Of a DNA stretch of 64,000 bases, positions 44,776 to 54,938 are shown piece after piece (the stretch's first letter is position 1; every line of letters starts with the position of its first letter). Under the pieces are notes generated by a model. The model searched no databases, was not told the DNA's origin, and saw nothing but the letters and a program-made list of their open reading frames with translations. This DNA is from Uranotaenia lowii (taxonomy: Eukaryota; Arthropoda; Insecta; Diptera; Culicidae): NCBI RefSeq assembly GCF_029784155.1, contig NC_073692.1, positions 276,683,913-276,747,912 on the forward strand. The letters run 5' to 3'. Both the position numbers and the translations under genes were made by a program.

Positions 44776-47700
44776 ATGGAAGTTTTAAAGAATGAACGTT
44801 TCTTCGTTGCGTTGCTCGACGGGACAAATTACTCCGCGTGGAAGTTCCGCGTTCAGGTGCTCTTGGAGGAGCATGAGTTGTGGGATTGCGTTTTAATGGA
44901 GTTGGAAGATTTGGTTGAGCTGCAGGAGAATGAAGACGACACAGTGGCACAGCGGCAGGAGAAAAGGAAGAGGCGCGATATTTGGAGGAAGCGGCAGCGG
45001 TCGTGCAAATCGATGATTATTGCCCGAATCCATGACACTCAGCTCGAGTACGTGCAAGAAAAGGAAACCCCAAAACAAATTTGGGACGCGCTGAGACGGG
45101 TTTTTGAAAGGAAGAGCATCGCTAGCCGGATGTCCCTCCTGCGTCGAATGTTGGACATGCGTTTCGAGGGAGGACAACTCCAAGAACATTTTCTTTGTTT
45201 CGACAAGTTGTTGCGTGAATATCGTGGTGCAGGTGCGGACATGGATGAGCTGGCAGCAGTGTGTCATTTGCTGCTCACTCTTGGTCCGTCGTACTCTACA
45301 GTTGTCACGGCAATCGAAACTATGCCGGAAGAAAATTTGACGATGGAGTTCGTCAAGTGTAGACTTCTCGACGAGGAAACGAAACAGAAGGGCATCGAAT
45401 CGAAGTTGCCCTCCAGTAGTGATTCCGCCGCGTTCTCGGGAGTGAGACAACCGAAAAAGTTCCGTTGTTTTCGGTGTAAGAAGGAAGGACACAAGTTAGT
45501 GGACTGTCCGGAAAAGAAGAAGCAGTCGTTTCAGAAAGTGAATCGGTACCCGAAAGCAAATGTTGCCGATGGTGTTAAAAATAATCCGGATGAAGTGTGT
45601 TTCGTCGGTGTGACTGGCTGTGTGTCACAAAAAGTGCGTGGAACCAAGTGGTTCATCGATTCCGGAGCATCGGAACATTTGGTCCGAGATAAGGAGTTGT
45701 TCACGGAAATTCGTCGATTGAAGAAACCGATCGAAATTGCTGTTGCGAAGGACGGCGAGTCCCTTGTGGCAGAATACATCGGAACTGTGAAAGTGTTATC
45801 GATTGCGAATGGCGAAAACATTGAGTGCACAGTGAAAAATGTTTTGTTCGTTCCGCAACTACGGTACAATTTGTTTTCGGTATTGCGGGTCGAAAAAGCT
45901 GGCATGCGGGTAGTGTTCGGACAAGGAAAAGTGCTGATTTATCGTGATTCGGAAATCGTAGCCAGCGGAACGCGTCGCGAAACACTGTATGAACTGGACT
46001 TTCGGCCGATCGGGAACAGTGTCAGTGAGAAATCGTTGTTGTCGTGCGGTGTAGCTCAGTCGAATTTTGAGCTGTGGCATCGTCGGTATGGCCACATTTC
46101 CGCGAAGAACTTGGAAGTGCTCGTTCGTAACGATATGGTGTCGGGACTGAAAATAGACACTGAAAAGAAACAAGGTGCAACGTTAACCTGTGAATCGTGT
46201 ATCGCCGGGAAAATGGCTCGGAAGCCGTTCTCATCGTCTGTCGAGAGACGATCGTCGCGTGTGCTCGAACTGGTCCACTCGGACGTATGTGGTCCCGTGT
46301 CGCCGGTCGGGAAGTTCGGTTCGAGATTTTTCGTCACGTTCACCGATGATTGGACGCATTTTACCATGGTGTACTTGATGGAGCAGAAAAGTGATGTGCT
46401 GCGTTGCTTCAAGGCGTACGAAGCAATAGTGACGGCCAAGTTTGGCAAGAAAATCTCTCGCTTGCGGTGCGATAACGGTGGGGAGTACACCGGGAAAGCC
46501 TTCAGGAAGTTTTGTGCGGAAAAGGGTGTACAGTTGGAGTTGACGGTACCCTACACCCATCAGCAAAATGGGGTCAGCGAGCGTATGAATCGCACGCTCG
46601 TAGAGAAGGCGAGGGCGATGCTGTTCGATTCGGGTGTGAGCATGGAGTTTTGGGGACAAGCCGTGCAAACGGCCGCCTACTTGTTGAATAGGAGCCCCAC
46701 AAGTGCAGTGACGGAAGTGAAAACGCCTTTTGAGCTGTGGGAGAATAGAAAACCGGATGTTTCGAAGCTGAAAGTGTTTGGGAGTTCAGTTTTCGTGCAC
46801 GTCCCGTCGCAGCTCAGGAAGAAGCTAGACTCCAAGGCGTGGAGTGGTGTTTTCGTTGGCTATTCTTCGAATGGCTACCGAATCTGGAATCCGAAACAGC
46901 GTCGGATTGTCGTCGCTCGTGATGTGGTTTTTGTGGAGACGCAAGTCGAAGAAAGTGTGAACCTCGAATTGATTCCGGTTGAAAAGTGCGTCGAAGTTTC
47001 ATCGAATCCTCTTGTGGAAATTGAGGATGAGCTCGAAGGTAATGAAAGTGTTATGACGACGTCCGAGGATTTCGAGGGTTTTGAGAGTTGTCGGTCCAGT
47101 ACAACCGAAGAGCTCTCCGAAAACGAAGCACCGAACGAAAGACCGCAGCGAGATCGTGCCCCTCCGGCGTGGCATAGAGATTTTGATGTTGAGTATGCTG
47201 TGTTTGCGTTGAGTGCAATAAGCTACGTCGACAACATTCCGAGCACGATTGAAGAGCTGAAATGTCGTGCGGATTGGGCCAACTGGAAAGCGGCCATTGA
47301 CGACGAAATGGATTCCCTGCGGCGAAACAAAACATGGACGCTAACGAAGCTTCCCAAGGGCAGGAAGGCTGTAACCTGCAAATGGGTGTTCTGCATTAAA
47401 CACGGCGATGGTGAGGTTCCTGATCGGTATAAGGCGAGATTGGTAGCCAGAGGCTTTACTCAAAAACAAGGCTTCGACTATACCGAGACCTATTCGCCGG
47501 TGGCTAAATTGGATACTCTTCGGATGGTGTTAGCGCTTGCGAACAGGGACCGTTTGCACATACATCAAATGGACGTGCGAACGGCATTCCTGAATGGTGT
47601 TCTTAGTGAAGAAATTTACATGACCCAGCCGGATGGGTTTCAGCAGGGGAAGGATTTAGTTTGTCGACTTCACCGTGCTATTTATGGACTAAAGCAAGCG

Positions 47701-48780
47701 TCCAGAACGTGGAACCAGAGATTCCATGAGTTCACCGAGAAGCTGGGGTTGAAACAGAGTGCTGATGACCAGTGTCTGTACACGGTTGGTGAGAAACAGC
47801 AGCAGATCATTGTCATAGTTTATGTTGATGACATTCTGATCGTTGGAGCGTCTTTGGACCTTGTGAAGATGTACAAACAAAGGTTCAGTGAGGAGTTTGA
47901 TATGACAGATGCTGGGGAAGTAAAACAATTCCTCGGCATGACCATCAAGAGAGACGTAGGAGCTGGTATCATGAGCATTGGCCAGAGAGGATACCTGGAG
48001 AGCTTACTCAAACGTTTCGAGATGATTGAATGCAAACCCATTTCCACCCCAATGGAGAATCGCCTGCGATTGAAAAAGGGAATCGAAGATCGCAGAACGA
48101 ATAAGCCCTATCGAGAGCTAGTAGGCTGCCTGATGTATGCCTCGCTCACGGCTCGCCCCGACCTAGCAGTTGCCGTGAACTACTACAGCCAGTTCCAGTC
48201 TTGCCCGAATGAGGAACACTGGGTTCACCTCAAACGGGTTCTTCGGTATGTCAAGGGGACCCTTGATTTTGGATTGGTGTACGAGGCGAAACCAGAAGAG
48301 AAACTGCTGCAGGTGTTTTCTGATGCCGACTGGGCAAACGACATCATCGACCGTCGATCCATCACGGGTTGTGTCTTCAAAGTTGCTGGATGTACGGTTA
48401 GTTGGATAACGAGAAAACAGCAAACAGTCTCGTTGTCGTCTACTGAAGCGGAGCTTGCAGCGCTGGTGACGGCTGCATGCCATACACTGTGGATGAAACG
48501 AATTCTTCTGAGTCTTGGGCACGAACAGCTGGAACCAATACAGGTTTTGGAGGATAATCAATCCACAATACGAATCGTCGAAAACGCCAAGGACTATGGG
48601 CGCTTGAAACACGTGGATACCAAGTATCGTTTCTTAAGAGAGCTGATCGAACGTAAGGAGGTTGCGGTACAGTTCGTTTGTTCAACGGATCAACAAGCGG
48701 ACATCATGACGAAGGGACTGCCATCGGGTGCCTTCAAGAAACTACGGTCAACCTTAGGAATCGGACCTTGCCGTGGTTGA
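44776..48780 (+). CDS. Copia gag-pol polyprotein
   Basis: 1334 residues, complete, no frameshift. In order: a UBN2-type gag domain; a zinc knuckle CFRCKKEGHKLVDC near 231-244; protease with WFIDSGASEHLV near 292; integrase zinc region HRRYGH...CESCIAGK near 435-478; integrase core Asp in LVHSDVCGP (~498), Asp in DNGGEYTG (~566) and Glu in QQNGVSERMNR (~601); reverse transcriptase with QMDVRTAFLNG (~930) and catalytic YVDD (~1015); RNase H with SDADWAND (~1182), SSTEAELAAL (~1222) and HVDTKYRFLREL (~1279). All key residues are present. The start is the first ATG, 38 bases after the LTR. Polyprotein organisation PR-IN-RT-RH is diagnostic of Ty1/copia. Confidence 0.98.
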   Translation: MEVLKNERFFVALLDGTNYSAWKFRVQVLLEEHELWDCVLMELEDLVELQENEDDTVAQRQEKRKRRDIWRKRQRSCKSMIIARIHDTQLEYVQEKETPKQIWDALRRVFERKSIASRMSLLRRMLDMRFEGGQLQEHFLCFDKLLREYRGAGADMDELAAVCHLLLTLGPSYSTVVTAIETMPEENLTMEFVKCRLLDEETKQKGIESKLPSSSDSAAFSGVRQPKKFRCFRCKKEGHKLVDCPEKKKQSFQKVNRYPKANVADGVKNNPDEVCFVGVTGCVSQKVRGTKWFIDSGASEHLVRDKELFTEIRRLKKPIEIAVAKDGESLVAEYIGTVKVLSIANGENIECTVKNVLFVPQLRYNLFSVLRVEKAGMRVVFGQGKVLIYRDSEIVASGTRRETLYELDFRPIGNSVSEKSLLSCGVAQSNFELWHRRYGHISAKNLEVLVRNDMVSGLKIDTEKKQGATLTCESCIAGKMARKPFSSSVERRSSRVLELVHSDVCGPVSPVGKFGSRFFVTFTDDWTHFTMVYLMEQKSDVLRCFKAYEAIVTAKFGKKISRLRCDNGGEYTGKAFRKFCAEKGVQLELTVPYTHQQNGVSERMNRTLVEKARAMLFDSGVSMEFWGQAVQTAAYLLNRSPTSAVTEVKTPFELWENRKPDVSKLKVFGSSVFVHVPSQLRKKLDSKAWSGVFVGYSSNGYRIWNPKQRRIVVARDVVFVETQVEESVNLELIPVEKCVEVSSNPLVEIEDELEGNESVMTTSEDFEGFESCRSSTTEELSENEAPNERPQRDRAPPAWHRDFDVEYAVFALSAISYVDNIPSTIEELKCRADWANWKAAIDDEMDSLRRNKTWTLTKLPKGRKAVTCKWVFCIKHGDGEVPDRYKARLVARGFTQKQGFDYTETYSPVAKLDTLRMVLALANRDRLHIHQMDVRTAFLNGVLSEEIYMTQPDGFQQGKDLVCRLHRAIYGLKQASRTWNQRFHEFTEKLGLKQSADDQCLYTVGEKQQQIIVIVYVDDILIVGASLDLVKMYKQRFSEEFDMTDAGEVKQFLGMTIKRDVGAGIMSIGQRGYLESLLKRFEMIECKPISTPMENRLRLKKGIEDRRTNKPYRELVGCLMYASLTARPDLAVAVNYYSQFQSCPNEEHWVHLKRVLRYVKGTLDFGLVYEAKPEEKLLQVFSDADWANDIIDRRSITGCVFKVAGCTVSWITRKQQTVSLSSTEAELAALVTAACHTLWMKRILLSLGHEQLEPIQVLEDNQSTIRIVENAKDYGRLKHVDTKYRFLRELIERKEVAVQFVCSTDQQADIMTKGLPSGAFKKLRSTLGIGPCRG

Positions 48781-48787
48781 GCAGGGG

Positions 48788-48961
48788 TGTTGAGATGGCA
48801 ACCACTGCCAGGTTTGCCCCCACCAGACGGCGACTATGGAGAGAGAACAAGTGCCATTTTCTTTTCAATCTAAAAGTTCATTCTATCGAATACACACGTC
48901 TTTTGTAATCGTTCCAAAGTAAAACCGCGTGTTTTCTCCTGGCCTATCCGAAATCCCAGTA
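48788..48961 (+). repeat. Copia 3' LTR
   Basis: By eye identical to the 5' LTR, followed by the TATAG duplication. Confidence 0.93.
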
Positions 48962-49129
48962 TATAGCGTAACGGTTTTTCCATCGAAACATTCCATTTTA
49001 ATCGCAACAATCGCATGCAATTTTCGTTGAGAAATGATAAAGGGTGATACGGTCAAAATTTGGTCAATATCAACTTGACGTATTTCTTTCAATTTTGCAT
49101 TTAAAAAACCTGAACACCTCTCATTTTGA

Positions 49130-49130
<1 letters not shown>

Positions 49131-49190
<60 letters not shown>
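49131..49190. repeat. (TG)n microsatellite in the transposon leader
   Basis: Uninterrupted TG repeats from 49131, within the 5' untranslated part of the DD37E element. Confidence 0.96.
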
Positions 49191-49194
<4 letters not shown>

Positions 49195-49240
49195 ATGTTG
49201 CTTCTATTTTGATTTTGGAATTCATTCTTCAATTGTCAAA

Positions 49241-50219
49241 ATGCCGTCGAAGGAAGAAGAGCAGCGTATCAAAATTTTGCTCGCTCATCGCGAAAATCCG
49301 AGCTCCTCGCACGCAAAGCTGGCAAAATCGCAAAAAGTTGCCAAATCAACCGTTACAAATGTAATTTAAGTGTTTGGGGAGCGTTTGTCGACAGCAGGGA
49401 AGTCTGGATCGGGGGAAAATCGAAAACCGGAAGCCGCTGAGACGACAAAGAGAGTTGCCGGTAGTTTCAAGCGAAACCCTAACCTCTCTCTCCGAGATGC
49501 CGCAAATACTCTGTGTGTCTACAATTGTCTACAACCGTGCATCGAGCCAAAAAACGAGCCGGACTATCGACTTACAAGAAGGTAGTGACTCCAAATCGCG
49601 TTGATAAACAAAATACGGCGGCACGATCCCAAAGGCTGTACACGACGATGCTGACGAAGTTTGACTGCGTGGTAATGGAAGACGAAACCTACGTCAAATC
49701 CGACTACAAGCAGCTTCCGGGACAGGAGTTTTATACGGCAAAAGGAAGGGGAAAGGTAGCAGATATTTTCAAGCACATTTCATCTGTATCTGTGGCTTGA
49801 AAAGCAGCATTTTCATAGCTTCCGGGACTGTCAACCAAGAAATTTACGTGAAAGAGTGGTTGAATAAACGTCTGCTGCCATTCCTGAAGAAACACGGTTG
49901 TTCCGTACTGTTTTGGAAGGATTTGGCATCTTGCCATTACGGTAAAAAGGCCATGGAGTGGTACGCCGCCAATAACGTGCATGTGGTTCCCAAGGACAAG
50001 AACCCTCCCAACACGCCAGAGCTCAGCCCAATTGAGAAATACTGGGCTATTGTCAAGCGGAACCTGAAGAAGACCAAAAAAACTGTTAAGGACGAGTAGC
50101 AGTTCAAGGCAAACTGGCTTTCTGCGGCGAAGAAGGTGGACAAGGTAGCTGTACAAAATCTGATGGCAGGGGTTAAGTGTAAGGCCCGGCAATTCGGATT
50201 TGGAAAAGCGGAAGCCTAA
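49241..50219 (+). pseudogene. DD37E-type transposase pseudogene
   Basis: Starts ATG PSKEEEQRIKILLAHRENP with an N-terminal helix-turn-helix (SHAKLAKSQKVAKSTVTNVI). Later come the catalytic blocks VVMEDETYVKSDY (first Asp), FWKDLASCHYGKKAMEWYA (second Asp) and PPNTPELSPIEKYWAIVKR (Glu, 37 residues after the second Asp by family spacing). TAA near 49367, frameshifts near 49510 and 49800 and TAG at 50097-50099 break it. The C-terminus (FGFGKAEA) and stop remain. Confidence 0.92.
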
Positions 50220-50347
50220 CTGAATATTTTTCCTGAATTTTATACTAATTAAACTTGAAGAAGAAATTTAATTTGATTTTTAAATTAACGATTTCACCGA
50301 TTTACACGCGTTTTCCTTTGACCAAATTTTGACCGTATCACCCTTTA

Positions 50348-51036
50348 AGCTAACCAAAGTCAGTTTGTAACCTTCCCTCTTTTATAGATTATGAGATAGA
50401 CTTCTTGATGTCTGAATTGAATATCCAAGAAGTAACTGTTGAAGAAACTATAATTAGAAACATATATCCCCAAGAGCTCATTTCCACCTTCAGAAGAAAA
50501 TTTTACTTTGTTTCTAAATAGATTTAAAAAAAAGGAAAGTTTATCTCTTCCGACGAATATTACTAAGTGGAGTATATTTAGTTATGCTTTGTTCGATAAC
50601 GCACTTTTCACTAGCTAGCGGACTGTAAAACTAGCTTCGAACCACTTAACTTCACTCCAATAACACTCCACTTTACTTGGAGTAATTTTCCCACCGTGGG
50701 GGAACAACTTTTTTTCTCCCAATTGGGGGTTTCGGACGGGTTGTAAAAATCACGTACGCGCTCGGTTGTGGTTGGATTAAGACTTAACTTCTTTATTGCC
50801 GTTTGTTTACTTCTACCAGTTCGGCTCTCTGGTACTCTCACAACATAGCGACAGTGTAACATAAGTGAGACAAAAATTGAGTAAATCAATGACCGTTAGC
50901 ACGTCTCACTTGGGGCTTCTATAAATGACGGAATCTCATTACCATTTCTAAACAGCTTCTTGAACAAAATAAAATAAACAAGGAATATCATTAGTTATCA
51001 AGCACAGAGCTACTCGTAATAAGACAATCAATAAGT
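50348..51036. other. Spacer with possible LTR remnant
   Basis: At about 50625-50865 the minus strand starts TGTTACACTGTC, contains AATAAAG and ends TTTTACA, somewhat like a solo LTR. Flanking duplications do not match, so I do not call it. Nothing else is recognised. Confidence 0.35.
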
Positions 51037-51040
51037 TTAA

Positions 51041-51770
51041 GGGAGGGGTAGGGTCTAACACTTTCAAAAAAATTGATTTTTTTATTTTTTTATTTTCTTA
51101 TAGTAAAACATTTCAAGAATGTTGTGTCAAATTTTCAAGTCAATCGAAGCAAAACTGTAGAAGTTATAGGCCTTTATCTCCTCCTATCTAATACTGCAAG
51201 AAAGCAAGAGCAGAAACTTCAAACGCGTTTTTCTCGAAAGCACATTTTTAAAGTCCGTGGACATCGTCATTTGAAAACTACTTATCCGATTCTTTTCAAA
51301 TTTGGAACATATTTTCTACATATAAAATACCAGACCCCAACGTTTTTCTTTTTTGATTTTTTTACTTTGGGGGGATTTTAGAGGTCAAAAATGGCGGATT
51401 TTTCCGTGAAAAATCGTAGTTTTTACTTCAAACAGCCACAAAAATTTCTTAAAAATATTTTTAAGTTAAATAAAAACGTTGGGGTCCAGAAAAACATCTA
51501 TTAAAAATATTTTGCTCTGATTTTTTGACTTCAGATGATTCTGTGCTGAGATATAGTGTCCACCGCAAATCCTGTTTTCTAAAAGGCATCCTCGAAAATG
51601 CTCCGTCACCGGCTCATTTTTCAATATTTTTCTACGAAAAAATTACTAAATGTTCTTTTAACAATGCTTTGTATAATGCAAAAAATTTGAATACATTTGT
51701 TTGAACGATAGCTCTAGAAGAAAATCGTGAAAATGGTGTTTTTTTATACCCGTTAGACCCTACCCCCCCC
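51041..51770. mobile_element. TTAA-flanked MITE, copy 2
   Basis: TTAA at 51037-51040 and 51771-51774. Ends are GGGAGGGGTAGGGTCTAAC and GTTAGACCCTACCCCCCCC. This copy keeps a 75-bp segment missing from copy 1 at 29-695, including GATTTTTTTACTTTGGGGGG. Confidence 0.87.
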
Positions 51771-53250
51771 TTAAACAGAAATAATTTATTGAAAAAATTT
51801 TAACAGAAAGTTGTCATAATTGAGTGAGTACTAAGAAGCGATGTAGATAGGAATTAACTCCGTTTTTATTCTGTTTTATGTGTTTTTAAGAGCGCTTAAC
51901 ATTTTTATGTTCAACCCCTTTTTTAACCTTCAAGAATCAAAATTCAAAAATATAGGCATTTATCAGCGGTACGTTATTTTCATAAGGGGTACCCCTATGT
52001 TACGATTTTTGACATGCAGGGGAAGGGGGTGAAAAAAGTGCATTTTTGGGTTGCATAATTTATGGATTAACTGGATCAACTGGTTTAATACTGTTCGAAG
52101 GTGTAACGAAATAAAATCTGCAAACATGCAAGACTTTATTGTCGTTTGATTTACCAAGTTTCAGTTACTCCATGTCTAAGCCAGTATATGTTAGAGGCAA
52201 TTTTTTTGAATCACGTCACATGATAGATTCAGTTTCGTCATTTTTTGATGAAATTTTGTAACGACTATTTCCATAACACTGAAATTAGTATCAACCAGTG
52301 TTCGGCACAAAAGCGCTAATCCGCTGTTCGCTAATTAGTCCGCTAACTGTTTGTTAGCGGTTTAATTTTGCCGCTAAGTTTGGATTGATTTAGCGAATTG
52401 AAAATTTCCGCTATTTTTTGGTTCCGCTAATTGAAGATCGCTAACTCCCATATATTTCTAACAGTCTCTCGAATTTTTATTGATAGAATAAACTTTTTTT
52501 CATTAATCAAGTCAAAGTGACATTGTGCATCATTCTGATTGCTTAATTGGATTCATTGGAGGAATGCGTACTAGAGTTAGAGAAAAGTTGTATTGAGTGT
52601 CATTTTCCTCTCTTTAAGCACTTTTTTTAGCTACTTTTACAGAAGAAGATAACAATAAAAGATGTTAAACAATATAAAACTATTTTGAACATCTCTTCAT
52701 CAGCATTTGTTTTCAAGTGATTGAGCTATTTACTTTTCACATTACAGTTTTTCAAAGATTTTACAGATCAGTTCATATAAAAATAAGATAAAATCACTAT
52801 TGTAGCCTTCGTTTTAAGTTCAAATAGAAATTGTATACATATTCACGTTTGACAATGCTCCTGCAAATTTGAAAAAGGGGAAAACAGGTTAAAAATTTTA
52901 AATGAGGATTATGTAAAGTAATGCCAAAACATAAAAAAATGAATTGCACAAAAGATTATTTGCAACAAAATTGCATACTATCTACTTTACACAAAACCGA
53001 CAAATCGAGTAAATTTTTAACCAAAATTTGAATTAAAAAAAGAGAGATATAACTCGCATTTTCCACATTCTGTCCTTTCGCTCTTTCTTTAATTTTTTTT
53101 TATTTATAGAATACAGAGACTCGTTAAATAAAACTCCTTAAATCTTTGATAGATTTGGTTTTGCTCATATAATTTTATGAAAATACGATCAATTTATCTA
53201 ATTTTAAATTAAATACTTGAAACTTCATTGATTCCCCCTTGAGGAGTTGG
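51771..53250. other. Spacer with an hAT-like left end
   Basis: CAGTGTTCGGCAC at 52296 starts a 150-bp stretch crowded with CCGCTAA and CGCTAAT words (to about 52450), typical of an hAT terminus. The right end was not found. A similar left end, CAGTGTTTGGCA with CGCTAATTAATG, lies at 59172. The rest is AT-rich and empty. Confidence 0.5.
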
Positions 53251-53253
53251 AAA

Positions 53254-53403
53254 ATGTCTTTTCGCACTGATGAACAATAAATTCAATTGACATTCCTGCA
53301 GAGTGCCTAGCGAGGTATTGCGTGACTACTTTTCATGCAATTCTACGCGAGGCTCAAGCAGTGATGTCAATTGAATTTATTGTTTATCAATGCGAAAAGA
53401 CAT
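53254..53403. repeat. Isolated 40-bp-stem hairpin
   Basis: 53254-53293 and 53364-53403 are inverted copies of 40 bases with two mismatches (outer ATGTCTTTTCGCA, inner AATTCAATTGACAT). The 70-base loop is GC-richer and contains GCGAGG twice. No flanking duplication is evident, so it is not an obvious MITE. It could be transcribed as a small-RNA precursor; no evidence for that is visible. Confidence 0.8.
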
Positions 53404-53735
53404 ACACCTGTTAAACAGCTTATAACTTTTTTGCCTAATAAGATACGAAGTTACGGTCTTCCACGAAGTTGTTCAGCGGAAAATTTCCTTTAAGAATTTT
53501 ATAAATTGGCATAAAAACCATCAGCTGGCTCGGTTCCACAGACGAAACAAAAATTATGTTGATTTTTCAGTACAAAATATTCAATTTTCCCATACAAACC
53601 TAAAAGTTCAAATTTAATCATGTAAACGTTACTTAAAAATTTTGCAAAAAATCAAGGATGAGTTTTGGACCAAGACGAAGCTTTTGAGACCCCAGGGTTT
53701 GAGAAATTCCAAAATGACCCCAAATCGACTCAGTC

Positions 53736-54850
53736 TAACACTCCATGTATATCTCGCATGTGTTCATTGCCCACTATTGATCTCTCTCTGTTGTTTCTCT
53801 ATCACCACCAGCGATGCCACGCCTACCAATTTTCCGGTATTTATACCGATTTTTGACGACATTGTTGACTAAGAATCTGTATATACCGAATGACGAATTT
53901 TGGCAAAACATAACATAAACGATTTCATACCGATTTTAGAAAATTCATTCAGTAAAGAATTTTTTTTTTCCAAAATATAACTTAAACTATCATTTCCTCA
54001 TTCTTTTTTTAATATAATCCCAGTGCATATTCAGCCAGTATATCTCAGAGTAGTCGATAGCATCTTTGTCTTTGACAGGTGGCATGTCTTAAAATCGTCC
54101 TCATTATCGAATGACTTGGAAGATTAGATATTATGGTAGCATAAGACGTCGATAGATCTTATCTCTCAGTTGTATGTACATATATAAGCTTGGGTTAAAA
54201 TAAGTGCACGCTTGTGATAAATAGCACAATTCAACCAAATTATACAAATTCCGAGGGCAAAGAATATTAGAGCTTATTTTGATTGATTTTGGAGCGCTGA
54301 TTTAAAATATTAATTCAGTGTTTTTTATTTTCTGCCTTTGTTTTTGAGATAACTTCGGAAAATAGGTAGAAAGTCATTAAATTAAAAAAGCACTACTTTG
54401 GCAAAGCCTTAAAACATTTTTTTACACAACTATCTACATTCCCAAAGACCGAGAGCTATTTTGATATCTGAGACAAAGGTTATTGAATTTTTTGTTCATT
54501 TCGCTTTTTTTTTTATAAATCTGCAAAAAAAAAATGAAAATTGACAAAATTTAAGAGATATTTTAAGCTCAATTGAATTTTTGATATTTTAAAAAACCAT
54601 AAGTACCTACCTATAATCGATTCACAGTCTTAAACAAAGTTGTTGCATGAGTTTAAACCTTAAATCGAATACTCAATGACTTTTTTAAATGATGTCAGAA
54701 ATACCGATTATAACTGTAAGTATCGTCAAGCCCGAAACAATCGTCCATGTGTGCGCTTGGCTAAAATCTCGAGTCGATGGGTGATGATAGAGAAACAACA
54801 GAGAGAGGGAGATCAATAGTGGGCAAAGAACACATGCGAGACATAGGTTT
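53736..54850. mobile_element. MITE-like element with ~70-bp inverted ends
   Basis: Left ATCTCGCATGTGTTC, GCCCACTATTGATCT and CTGTTGTTTCTCTATCA are inverted at 54777-54845. The interior has ATACCGATTTTTGACG and ATACCGATTATAAC-like words. No coding. Exact ends and duplication are not resolved. Confidence 0.72.
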
Positions 54851-54938
54851 ATGAAGTTCATCGATAAAGGATAGCAATAGAGAGATAATTCTTTGTATTT
54901 AGAATGGTAATTATTAAAATTAATTATTACTGCTCAAT

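Larger units (their letters stand above)
44564..48961 (+). mobile_element. Intact Ty1/copia LTR retrotransposon
   Basis: 174-bp LTRs (44564-44737 and 48788-48961), apparently identical base for base, are flanked by TATAG (44559-44563 and 48962-48966). The primer-binding site GGTTATGGGCCCAG follows the 5' LTR directly and matches the one used by Drosophila copia, complementary to an internal part of initiator Met-tRNA. A purine tract GCAGGGG precedes the 3' LTR. One uninterrupted gag-pol frame lies between. These features indicate a very recent and possibly active insertion. Confidence 0.97.
49038..50347 (+). mobile_element. DD37E-type IS630/Tc1/mariner element (dead)
   Basis: TA at 49038-49039 and 50346-50347 flanks inverted ends AAGGGTGATACGGTCAAAAT and ATTTTGACCGTATCACCCTT. 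The internal transposase relic has the mosquito ITmD37E-like catalytic layout. A GT microsatellite of about 55 bases has expanded between the left end and the ORF. Confidence 0.92.

Noticed and set aside
44893..48685. Numerous antisense frames under the copia polyprotein
   Set aside because: Shadows of the real coding strand; no domains.
50625..50865. Possible solo LTR on the minus strand
   Set aside because: TG/CA ends and AATAAA present, but flanks give no target duplication and no partner LTR was found.
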